19,407 nt of DNA, taken from the NCBI GenBank assembly GCA_024691045.1, contig JAILOC010000042.1:1-19407 (forward strand), given 5' to 3'. Both the position numbers and the translations under genes were made by a program. The notes below the pieces were generated by a model, which was not told where the DNA came from, ran no database searches, and saw only the letters and a list, made by a program, of their open reading frames with translations. The stretch is from Lachnospiraceae bacterium (GTDB lineage Bacteria; Bacillota_A; Clostridia; Lachnospirales; Lachnospiraceae). Of the stretch, positions 1-7,626 are shown one piece after another (positions within the stretch are counted from its first letter, which is position 1; every line of letters starts with the position of its first letter).

Positions 1-17
1 TGCAGGGAATACGAAGT

Positions 18-1415
18 ATGAATGAAAAGAAATCCGTAAACAGGAAACTGATAATAGGCTCTGTCGCAGTCGCGATCATTATCTCGGCTGTGATGATCAT
101 ATGTCTGGCCGCTGTAAGAAGCCTCAGGAGCGCCACAACAATGCGTCTTTTGAGATTTGACGGTGAGATATCTCTTTTGACGGACAGCGGTAAGGTTCTC
201 GAGGCTTCGGAGAACAAAAGGCTTACGAACGGAAATGTCATCAAGACCAAAAAGGAATCTCAGGCATGGATACTTCTTGATGAAGACCGGGTTGTTACTC
301 TTATGGAAAAGAGTGCCGCTTCCTTTACCCAGAACGGTAAAAAGCTGTTTCTTTCACTTGATGAAGGAAGACTCTTTTTCAATATCGAAAGATCGCTTGA
401 AGATGATGAAGATTTTGACATCGCAACTTCCACCATGATCATCGGTATCCGCGGAACAAGCGGATATATCGATTCGGATGAAAACGGAAACAGCGTGCTG
501 TATCTTACCACGGGTAAAGTAGAGGTTACGGGACTTGATGAAGACGGTGAAGAGTCCGGATCCGATAAACTGAAAGCCGGACAGAAGGTCACAGTCATTT
601 CGGAGGATGATGCGGAAATTATCGTTGAAGATATAACGGAATCCGATCTTCCGTTTGAACTTATTGCTTTCCTTTTATCCGACGATGATCTGTTGGCTTC
701 CGTACTGGAAGAAACCGGCTGGGATGAGGAATTGCTGAGAACGAGGCTTTCATCCGGGGATGAAGTATTGCCCGGCGCCGTATCGGACTCCGCTTACAGA
801 TTTGATATAAATGAGCTTACCGGAACATGGTATGCGGACGGAGAACAGTTTATCAGCATTAACGGAGACGGGGGCGGCACGCTCTATTATCCTTCGGACG
901 GAATGTTCGATTCCGATGAAGGCAGCCTGGTGAACATAACCATGACGTATGAGCTGTCAGAGGATTATATGATCATGACGGATCCCGTTCACTATTCCTC
1001 GGGACTGATGCTGAAATACTTCATGTTTGACGGGAAAGTCGTGCTCTATGACACGATCAATGACAGACTTCTGATAAAGGATAACGCATTCGATCCCGGA
1101 GACAGCTGGATAAACAATCCGGATTTCCGTCCGGCACAGATAGCAGTTTCGTATTCCGGTGAGGGTGACGGCGATTCCTTTACAGTCACAGATCTTGTGG
1201 GAGTATGGGAAGAACCGTACACCCTGGTACATATCGAAATCTATGATGACGGAACCGGAATGATAGGCGGTGCCGTAAATCCCGGATTCAGCTGGTGGGT
1301 TGAAGGAGGAGATGTATTCTTTTCCAATGAGTATCTGAAGTTTGAAAACGGTGTGCTTATGAGAGGCGCCATATCCGCGGACGGAATAGTCTGGAGCGAA
1401 ATGGCGAAGCTGTAA
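18..1415 (+). CDS. Membrane-anchored FecR-domain protein with two C-terminal barrel-like repeats
   Basis: The product has 465 residues. A basic N-terminus is followed by one membrane segment (about residues 11-33) and no lipobox, so it is probably anchored in the membrane with the rest outside. Residues about 72-172 look like a FecR domain; the ATSTMIIGIRGT stretch (136-147) matches the family's typical 'RGT' core and leads into the short strands LYLTTGKVEVTG. An acidic linker follows. Two related units then appear: LTGTW...ISINGDGGG (from about 262) and LVGVW...IEIYDDGTG (from about 388), like small lipocalin-type barrels. The ATG has an AGGGA ribosome site 9 bases upstream. In Gram-negatives FecR is an anti-sigma partner of FecI and a TonB receptor; no sigma factor is visible here, so that role should not be assumed. 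It lies 12 bases before a lipoprotein gene, which suggests a shared envelope task. The domain call is fairly sure; the function is unknown. Confidence 0.75.
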   Translation: MNEKKSVNRKLIIGSVAVAIIISAVMIICLAAVRSLRSATTMRLLRFDGEISLLTDSGKVLEASENKRLTNGNVIKTKKESQAWILLDEDRVVTLMEKSAASFTQNGKKLFLSLDEGRLFFNIERSLEDDEDFDIATSTMIIGIRGTSGYIDSDENGNSVLYLTTGKVEVTGLDEDGEESGSDKLKAGQKVTVISEDDAEIIVEDITESDLPFELIAFLLSDDDLLASVLEETGWDEELLRTRLSSGDEVLPGAVSDSAYRFDINELTGTWYADGEQFISINGDGGGTLYYPSDGMFDSDEGSLVNITMTYELSEDYMIMTDPVHYSSGLMLKYFMFDGKVVLYDTINDRLLIKDNAFDPGDSWINNPDFRPAQIAVSYSGEGDGDSFTVTDLVGVWEEPYTLVHIEIYDDGTGMIGGAVNPGFSWWVEGGDVFFSNEYLKFENGVLMRGAISADGIVWSEMAKL

Positions 1416-1427
1416 TAACTTTGGGTC

Positions 1428-3104
1428 ATGGATAAAGCGATGAAAACGGAAAAAAAGAAAAACCGTACTTTTCGAAATAAAACTATGATCGTAATGCTTA
1501 TTGCGCTCTTCCTCGGCGTGCTCTGTTCATGCGGAAAAAAGGAACAGGATTTAAGCGGCATCATTTCCGTTCCGGGTGACTTTCTGGAAGCGGTTAAGAA
1601 TCTTGATGCGGATGCAGCCGCAGTCTGTGCTCCCGGATTTGATGCAAGTGAGTGGGATGAGCTGGATGAAGCCCGGGCAGGCATTATGCGTTTGGTGATG
1701 GAAAATGCCGAGATCACCGAAATGGGGACCCCGGTCATTTACGGTGAGTCCGGAAGCGCAGACATGGAAGTTGCCTTTTCCTATGTTTCTTTGCGAGACA
1801 TTGTGGATTCATTGAAAATGTACCGTGTTACGGAGGATCAGATCAGGGATTGTATCAAGGAGCAGGATGACAGATCCGAAAAGACCATAAATCTTGAATT
1901 TGAATACAGTGAAGATGACGGATGCTGGGTACTTACGAAGTCCTCCGCACGTAAGATATGCAAACTGTTTTCCTTTGACACCGTCAGGACGCTGAGTATT
2001 GTAGACCTGACCGAGGAAGAAGCTGAAGATGTCCTTATGTCGTATCTGGAAGGGATCGCGGAGTGCCGTGATGCGAAAACCTTTCCCGAGGAACTGGATC
2101 TGAGTTCATACCGTTTTTATGACGATTCGCTTCACGGAGGCGAGGGCACCCGGACTGAGGATGCGGTGGCACGATTTGCCGCTGCTTATATGGGTTATGT
2201 TCTTTCTCATGAGCCCGAAGTCAGGACAAATTGGGATTATTCGGTTTATCTTTACGGAGAGGCTCCTTCGGAAAATGATCTTATGAATGCTCTTTCTTCC
2301 GATGAATATCAGATCGAAAATTACGCGATCCTTCTCAAATATCTGTATCTCGGAATGGATCTTGAAGAATTAATGGATGCGCAGACGGCGCTTATCTATA
2401 ATACCCTTGCCGAGGCGATCCCGCAGTGCGGATCCGAAGAGTATATCCTGTATGCGGTAGTATCGCCCTATAAGGATGCGGAAGAGGAGTGCACTCTGCT
2501 GAGCGAACTGATAAACAAGCCGTATTCCGTTGATAATTCTATCGAGTATACGGAAGAGCAGTACTATTATCTGCTCAATGCCGCTATCGAGTATCTTCAT
2601 GATAACGGAGAAGCGGATGACGAGCAGTACGAAATGATGCTCGAAAACAGGCCGGACGCATATGAGGGATTTACCACAGATGTATCCGTCAGTGTATCCG
2701 GACATCCCAATCAGGCGGTCGGAACATTTGATTATGTACCTTCGTGGTGCGATGATTACAGCATTATCTATGGACAATCCTACACCGATGAACAGGGATT
2801 CAGCATGTTTTACAGCAGGCAGCCCGGATGGCTGCATACTGCCGGGTATTGCATAGATGAAGAAGGGATCCGGATCGCGAATTATTTTGACAGGATATTC
2901 TATCCCGGTAATCAGGTCATAGTCGACTGGTGGCTCGACGATGAACTGATAGTCGATACGCAGATCATTACCGTTGATACATTCACGAATGAAATAGAAG
3001 TATTTCTTCCGGTCGGCGAGCTTCCGGAGAATTGCTATTACGAAATGCGCCTCTGGGAGACGGATCATAATCACGTCATATCATACGTAACACTTACGAG
3101 ATGA
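1428..3104 (+). CDS. Predicted lipoprotein of unknown function
   Basis: The product has 558 residues. A lysine/arginine-rich start and a hydrophobic stretch (about 20-33) end in a lipobox-like L-C-S-C, which predicts lipidation at Cys35 and a surface location. The next 150 or so residues resemble the ligand-free N-terminal part of many clostridial lipoproteins (alternating strands and helices, including a YSEDDGCWVL strand). The middle is acidic and helical, and the C-terminal 130 residues are rich in aromatic residues and beta-like. I do not recognise a family. The start is uncertain: ATG 1428 has no good ribosome site, and ATG 1440 (Met5) has only a weak GGAT upstream. Either start keeps the signal sequence. 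It is probably co-transcribed with the FecR-domain gene 12 bases upstream and ends before a hairpin terminator. Confidence 0.7.
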   Translation: MDKAMKTEKKKNRTFRNKTMIVMLIALFLGVLCSCGKKEQDLSGIISVPGDFLEAVKNLDADAAAVCAPGFDASEWDELDEARAGIMRLVMENAEITEMGTPVIYGESGSADMEVAFSYVSLRDIVDSLKMYRVTEDQIRDCIKEQDDRSEKTINLEFEYSEDDGCWVLTKSSARKICKLFSFDTVRTLSIVDLTEEEAEDVLMSYLEGIAECRDAKTFPEELDLSSYRFYDDSLHGGEGTRTEDAVARFAAAYMGYVLSHEPEVRTNWDYSVYLYGEAPSENDLMNALSSDEYQIENYAILLKYLYLGMDLEELMDAQTALIYNTLAEAIPQCGSEEYILYAVVSPYKDAEEECTLLSELINKPYSVDNSIEYTEEQYYYLLNAAIEYLHDNGEADDEQYEMMLENRPDAYEGFTTDVSVSVSGHPNQAVGTFDYVPSWCDDYSIIYGQSYTDEQGFSMFYSRQPGWLHTAGYCIDEEGIRIANYFDRIFYPGNQVIVDWWLDDELIVDTQIITVDTFTNEIEVFLPVGELPENCYYEMRLWETDHNHVISYVTLTR

Positions 3105-3131
3105 CCGGTCCGCGTTTTTTTGATCATTAAG

Positions 3132-3161
3132 GGGATTTCCCGCAGGGGAGGTCCCTTTTTT
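3132..3161 (+). terminator. Intrinsic terminator after the lipoprotein gene
   Basis: GGGATTTCCC (3132-3141) pairs with GGGAGGTCCC (3146-3155) across a 4-base loop, giving a 10-bp stem with two G-U pairs. Six T residues (3156-3161) follow directly. It separates the FecR/lipoprotein pair from the glycan cassette. Confidence 0.8.
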
Positions 3162-3188
3162 CATGTTTTTCCTTAATTTATCCTTAAG

Positions 3189-3217
3189 TTGCTTAAATGT
3201 GCAAAATATCATAAAAT
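3189..3217 (+). promoter_or_regulatory. Predicted sigma-A promoter of the glycan cassette
   Basis: A TTGCTT -35 box (3189-3194) and a TAAAAT -10 box (3212-3217) are separated by 17 bases in an AT-rich region. It lies just after the terminator and about 60 bases before the first cassette gene. The 5' leader is short and I see no riboswitch in it. The call rests on consensus matching only. Confidence 0.55.
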
Positions 3218-3276
3218 ATATGTAATTATGGGTTTATTTTACTTACGGTTTTTTATCAGTGAAGGAGACCATACTC

Positions 3277-4035
3277 ATGGCGAAAAAAGTGGATTATCCG
3301 ATATTGGTAAGACTTGAAGATATCTGCCCTACATTAGACAGGAAAAAGTTTGCTATCTTCCGCGAATTCTTCAACGAGACCGGTATAAAACCGCTTCTTT
3401 GTGTTATCCCGGAAAACAGGGATCCCAAGCTCGTCAAAGATAACGTAGACAGGGATTTCTGGAATTTTGTCCGCGAGCTGAAGGCGGAAGGATACGGCAT
3501 TGCCATGCACGGAACATACCACCTTGCAACCGGTAAGAGCATCGGACTCATCTCCGGAGACGTTTCCACAGAGTATGCGGGAATGAGCTATGATTCCCAG
3601 CTTAAAAAGCTCAGGGAAGGCAAGCACATCCTTGCACAGCAGGGACTGGATACGGAGATCTTCGCCGCTCCCAATCATTCATATGACCTCAATACCATCA
3701 GGGCATGCAAGAAGCTCGGGATCAATTATTTTTCCGACGGAATGAGCAGGAAGCCTTACTGCATCGAGGGAGTCAAGTTCATACCCGTATCTCCCTTCTG
3801 GAAGCATCATAAAAAAGGCGTTCTTACCATGTGCATATCCACGAATAACGAGAACCTCGACGGCAGGGAGACCATTTTCGAATTCCTCAGGGAGAACCTT
3901 TATCACGTTATGACTCCCGAGGAAGCATGCAACCTCAAGCCGACATTTTACTATATAGCCCGTATTTCCGAGAAGATGAACATCAAGAAGTACAATGCTG
4001 TCAGGAACAGGGCGAGAAGAAGGAATGAGCAGTAA
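3277..4035 (+). CDS. Polysaccharide deacetylase-like (DUF2334-type) protein
   Basis: The product has 252 residues. The ATG at 3277 is chosen because GGAG lies 9 bases upstream; a GTG at 3259 would put that ribosome site inside the gene. The fold resembles the NodB/DUF2334 carbohydrate deacetylase group: RLEDICPT near the start (Glu14, Asp15), a HGTYH metal-type motif (His78, His82), and AAPNHSYD (130-137) in the place of the usual third motif. Known enzymes of this group are metal-dependent and remove acetyl groups from sugars. There is no signal peptide or membrane segment, so it should act in the cytoplasm, perhaps on a nucleotide sugar or a lipid-linked precursor rather than finished wall polymer. 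The C-terminus is very basic (RNRARRR). It opens the six-gene cassette and lies 23 bases before the aminotransferase. Family fairly sure; substrate unknown. Confidence 0.7.
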   Translation: MAKKVDYPILVRLEDICPTLDRKKFAIFREFFNETGIKPLLCVIPENRDPKLVKDNVDRDFWNFVRELKAEGYGIAMHGTYHLATGKSIGLISGDVSTEYAGMSYDSQLKKLREGKHILAQQGLDTEIFAAPNHSYDLNTIRACKKLGINYFSDGMSRKPYCIEGVKFIPVSPFWKHHKKGVLTMCISTNNENLDGRETIFEFLRENLYHVMTPEEACNLKPTFYYIARISEKMNIKKYNAVRNRARRRNEQ

Positions 4036-4058
4036 GCTGCCCATTGAAAGGATCAGTA

Positions 4059-5270
4059 ATGGAATTACCAGCAATACTCGGCGGTAAACCCGTCAGAGAT
4101 GAAAAGATCTACTACGGCAGACAGTGGATATCCGATGAGGATATCGAAGCCGTCAACAATGTTCTTACAGGTCCCTATATCACCTGCGGTCCCAAGGTCA
4201 GTGAAGCTGAGAAAAGACTTGCTTCTTACACGGGTGCAAAGCATGCTGTTGTCGTAAACAGCGGAACCAGTGCTCTTCACTGTGCCTGCATCGCAGCCGG
4301 GATCGGCGAGGGCGATGAAGTCATCACAACTCCCCTTACATTTGCAGCATCCGCAAACTGTGTTCTGTATTGCGGTGGAAAGCCGGTATTTGCGGACGTC
4401 GATCCCGAGACCTACAATATCGACCCCGCAAGCATTAGAGCGCATATAACCGACAAGACCAAGGCTGTCATCGCTGTTGATTTTACCGGGCAGGTCGTCA
4501 AGGCCGATGAGATCCGTGCGATATGTGATGAGTTCGGTCTTGTTTTTATTGAAGATGCCGCTCATTCGATCGGTTCTTCATATAACGGCAAAATGGTTGG
4601 CAATATCGCCGACATGACCTGTTTTTCTTTTCACCCTGTCAAGACCGTGACTGCGGGAGAGGGCGGAGCGATCCTTACCAATAATGATGAATATTACAAA
4701 AAGCTCGTCCTTGCACATGCTCACGGAATCACCCATGAAGAGGAAGAGATGGAAGATGCTCCTCACGAGGGTTCCTGGTATTACGAGGAGATAAGTCTCG
4801 GATACAATTACAGGATGACCGACTTCCAGGCAGCGCTTCTTATGAGCCAGCTTGACAGGATCGACGAATTCGTTGCAAGGCGTAAAGAGATCGTTGCGGC
4901 ATATGACGAGGCGTTCAGGGATGTTCCCGGCATCATTGTCCAGAAGAATATTCCCGAATCGGATACATCCAGACATCTTTATATAATCAGGCTCGACCTT
5001 GATAAACTCTCCTGTACGAGACGCGAATTCTTTGATGCGATGAGCGCGGAGAATGTTCAGTGCCAGGTACACTATGTGCCCGTGTACTGGTTCCCCTATT
5101 ACAGGCATCTGGGATATGAAAAGGGACTCTGCCCCAATGCAGAAGAGATCTACAGGGGCATTATGAGTATTCCTCTTTATCCTAAGATGACGGACAAGGA
5201 TGTCGAGGATACCGTTGCCGCAGTCAAAAAGCTGGCGGCATATTACAGTAAAGAGATCGGAGAACAGTAA
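4059..5270 (+). CDS. DegT/DnrJ/EryC1/StrS-family sugar aminotransferase
   Basis: The product has 403 residues, a normal length for the family. The ATG at 4059 follows GAAAGG by 7 bases; an upstream TTG (4044) would overlap that site. It is a PLP-dependent sugar aminotransferase: VNSGTSALH (67-74) for cofactor phosphate binding, IEDAAHSIG with Asp166 for the pyridine nitrogen, and FSFHPVK with Lys195 as the Schiff-base lysine, then GEGG and GYNYRMTD. Several motifs ([43 protein letters not shown]) recall PseC, which aminates a UDP-4-keto sugar in pseudaminic acid synthesis. The next genes, however, are gmd and manC, so the likely substrate here is GDP-4-keto-6-deoxymannose, giving GDP-perosamine or a relative. 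The stop overlaps the gmd start (TAATG). Family is certain; substrate is inferred. Confidence 0.9.
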   Translation: MELPAILGGKPVRDEKIYYGRQWISDEDIEAVNNVLTGPYITCGPKVSEAEKRLASYTGAKHAVVVNSGTSALHCACIAAGIGEGDEVITTPLTFAASANCVLYCGGKPVFADVDPETYNIDPASIRAHITDKTKAVIAVDFTGQVVKADEIRAICDEFGLVFIEDAAHSIGSSYNGKMVGNIADMTCFSFHPVKTVTAGEGGAILTNNDEYYKKLVLAHAHGITHEEEEMEDAPHEGSWYYEEISLGYNYRMTDFQAALLMSQLDRIDEFVARRKEIVAAYDEAFRDVPGIIVQKNIPESDTSRHLYIIRLDLDKLSCTRREFFDAMSAENVQCQVHYVPVYWFPYYRHLGYEKGLCPNAEEIYRGIMSIPLYPKMTDKDVEDTVAAVKKLAAYYSKEIGEQ

Positions 5271-6310
5271 TGAAGAAAGCTCTTATCACAGGAATCACCG
5301 GACAGGACGGAAGCTACCTTGCCGAATTCCTGCTTGAAAAAGGTTATGAAGTTCACGGAATGATCAGAAGGTCTTCCGTTGATTACCGTGAGAGGATCGC
5401 ACATCTTGAAGGCAGGGATGATTTTTTCCTTCATTACGGTGATCTCGGTGATTCGATGAGTCTTGTCAATCTCATAGGAACCATCCGCCCCGATGAGATT
5501 TATAATCTTGCGGCACAGAGTCATGTGCAGGTTTCTTTTGATGTGCCCGAATTTACCGCTGATGTGGATGCAACCGGTGTTCTCAGGGTTCTCGAAGCGG
5601 TAAGGGTTACGGGTCAGACACAGACCTGCCGTATTTACCAGGCATCGACCTCTGAGCTTTACGGCAAGGTAGAGGAGGTTCCCCAGAGCGAGAAGACTCC
5701 GTTTCATCCCTATTCACCCTATGCCGTTGCCAAGCAGTACGGTTACTGGATCGTAAAGGAGTACAGGGAAGCGTACGGAATGTTTGCATGCTCCGGTATT
5801 CTTTTCAACCATGAGTCTCCCAGAAGAGGAGAGACCTTCGTTACAAGAAAGATCACGCTTGCTGCGGCACGTATTGCGGCAGGCCTTCAGGATAAGCTTT
5901 ATCTCGGTAACCTTTCATCGCTCCGCGACTGGGGCTATGCCGGCGACTATGTAAAGTGCATGTATCTGATGCTCCAGAATGATAAGCCCGAAGATTATGT
6001 TATCGCTACGGGTGTACAGCATTCCGTAAGGGAGTTCTGTACGCTTGCTTTTCATCATGCGGGTATCGAACTTGATTTTAAGGGTGAGGGCATCGACGAA
6101 AAGGGTATCGACAAGGCGACCGGCAGGGTGCTTGTTGAAGTCAGTCCCGATTTCTTCAGACCCACCGATGTCGTAAATCTTCTCGGAGACCCTTCCAAGG
6201 CAGCCGGGGAGCTTAATTGGAATCCTTCGGAAACAAGCTTTGAAGAGCTTGTAAAGATGATGACCGAAGCCGACATGAAGAAGGCTTCTTTGGAGGCAGC
6301 AAGCAGATAA
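5270..6310 (+). CDS. gmd: GDP-mannose 4,6-dehydratase
   Basis: The product has 346 residues, typical for this enzyme. It converts GDP-D-mannose to GDP-4-keto-6-deoxy-D-mannose, the branch point to GDP-fucose, GDP-rhamnose and GDP-perosamine. It is an extended short-chain dehydrogenase: the NADP-binding G8-I-T-G11-Q-D-G14 sits at the start in [15 protein letters not shown], and the catalytic residues are Thr127 and Glu129 in [10 protein letters not shown], with Tyr151 and Lys155 in YSPYAVAK. Family signatures such as [25 protein letters not shown] and [10 protein letters not shown] are intact. It acts in the cytoplasm. It overlaps the aminotransferase stop by one base and is itself overlapped by manC, so translation is probably coupled. 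No fucose synthase (fcl) is adjacent, which favours an amino-sugar branch. Confidence 0.96.
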   Translation: MKKALITGITGQDGSYLAEFLLEKGYEVHGMIRRSSVDYRERIAHLEGRDDFFLHYGDLGDSMSLVNLIGTIRPDEIYNLAAQSHVQVSFDVPEFTADVDATGVLRVLEAVRVTGQTQTCRIYQASTSELYGKVEEVPQSEKTPFHPYSPYAVAKQYGYWIVKEYREAYGMFACSGILFNHESPRRGETFVTRKITLAAARIAAGLQDKLYLGNLSSLRDWGYAGDYVKCMYLMLQNDKPEDYVIATGVQHSVREFCTLAFHHAGIELDFKGEGIDEKGIDKATGRVLVEVSPDFFRPTDVVNLLGDPSKAAGELNWNPSETSFEELVKMMTEADMKKASLEAASR

Positions 6311-7626
6311 TGAATATTGTTTTGCTTTCAGGCGGCTCGGGCAGAAGGCTCTGGCCGCTTTCGAATGAAGTAAGAAGTAAACAGTTCATAAGGATATTCA
6401 CATCCCCTTCGGGTGAACCCGAATCCATGGTGCAGCGCGTATACCGCCAGATCACCACGGTTTCCCCCGATTCCAAGGTAACGGTGGCAGCATCGAGACA
6501 GCAGCTGTCCGCTCTTATCAATCAGCTCGGAGATAAGGTGGATGTTTCGCCGGAACCCTGCAGAAGGGATACCTTTCCCGCGATAGTTCTTGCCGTAGCA
6601 TTCCTTGTTGATAAGAAGGGATTGCCTGCGGATGCACCTGTGATCGTATGTCCCGTAGATCCTTATGTCGGAGATGATTATTTCCGTGCTCTCGAGGGAC
6701 TTGAAAGAGCTGTCCTGTCAGAGAAAAGCGGAATATGTCTTCTCGGAACGGAGCCTTCTTTTCCCACGGCAAAATACGGATATATAATTCCGGAAAGCAG
6801 GGATGAGATAAGCACGGTATCACGTTTCAAGGAGAAGCCTTCCGAGGAAGAAGCGGAGCAGCTGATAAAGGACGGTGCTCTATGGAATGCCGGGGTCTTT
6901 GCGTTCAGGGCGGATTATGTACTTGATATTGCGAAGAATCTTATCGGTTACAGGGGATACGACGATCTCTACGCAAGATACGGATCGCTTGAGGGCATAA
7001 GCTTTGACTACGCTGTCCTTGAAAAAGAAAAAAATATAAGAGTATGCAGATTTGCCGGGGAGTGGAAGGATGTCGGAACCTGGAATACCATGGCGGAGAC
7101 CATGGACAAAAGCGGTTTCGGAAATGTTATCTTCGGCGGAGAATGCGTAAATACTACTGCGGTTAATGACCTGGATATTCCTCTGATATGCATGGGACTT
7201 AAGGATGTGATAGTAGCCGCAGGTCCTGACGGAATACTTGTTTCCGACAAGCATCAGTCCAGTTATATCAAACCGATCGTTGACAAGGTTGCGGGAGATA
7301 TCAAATACTCCGAAAAGAGCTGGGGATCGTTCAAGGTCATCGATTCGAGCGATAGCAGTCTTACCATCAAGGTAACGCTTCTTCCCGGACATCATATGTA
7401 TTATCATTCCCACGAAAGAAGGAATGAGGTGTGGACGGTCATAAGCGGTGAGGGAACCGCGGTACTGGATGATGTCAGAAGGAAGATCGCACCCGGTGAT
7501 GTGCTGGAGCTTCCCGCCGGATGCAGACATACGGTCATAGCGGATACGAGGCTTGAACTGATAGAGGTTCAGACCGGAAAAGAGATAAGCGTAAGCGACA
7601 AGATAAAATATGAGTATGAGTTCTAA
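6310..7626 (+). CDS. manC: Mannose-1-phosphate guanylyltransferase with C-terminal cupin
   Basis: The product has 438 residues. The N-terminal nucleotidyltransferase domain starts with SGGSGRRLWPLS and continues to KQF, the GTP-binding loop and catalytic lysine region; the usual P-K-Q-F reads S-K-Q-F here. AKYGYI, FKEKPS and WNAGVF are further hallmarks, and WKDVGTWNT sits near the domain end. The C-terminal 110 residues form a cupin (LPGHHMYYHSHERRNEVW, then GDVLELPAGCRH), the mannose-6-phosphate isomerase type II module. The protein is somewhat shorter than the roughly 470 residues of well-known ManC enzymes, and I cannot tell whether the isomerase is active. It makes GDP-mannose for Gmd directly upstream. 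Starts on a TAATG overlap with gmd; its end overlaps the next gene by 17 bases. Confidence 0.93.
   Translation: MNIVLLSGGSGRRLWPLSNEVRSKQFIRIFTSPSGEPESMVQRVYRQITTVSPDSKVTVAASRQQLSALINQLGDKVDVSPEPCRRDTFPAIVLAVAFLVDKKGLPADAPVIVCPVDPYVGDDYFRALEGLERAVLSEKSGICLLGTEPSFPTAKYGYIIPESRDEISTVSRFKEKPSEEEAEQLIKDGALWNAGVFAFRADYVLDIAKNLIGYRGYDDLYARYGSLEGISFDYAVLEKEKNIRVCRFAGEWKDVGTWNTMAETMDKSGFGNVIFGGECVNTTAVNDLDIPLICMGLKDVIVAAGPDGILVSDKHQSSYIKPIVDKVAGDIKYSEKSWGSFKVIDSSDSSLTIKVTLLPGHHMYYHSHERRNEVWTVISGEGTAVLDDVRRKIAPGDVLELPAGCRHTVIADTRLELIEVQTGKEISVSDKIKYEYEF

Noticed and set aside
2370..3074. Open frame of 234 codons on the minus strand opposite the lipoprotein gene
   Set aside because: It lacks a convincing start signal and reads as the complement of a supported gene with a lipobox and a following terminator.
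4044..4058. Upstream TTG start for the aminotransferase
   Set aside because: The TTG overlaps the GAAAGG ribosome site, which is correctly spaced for ATG 4059; five extra residues do not match the family start.
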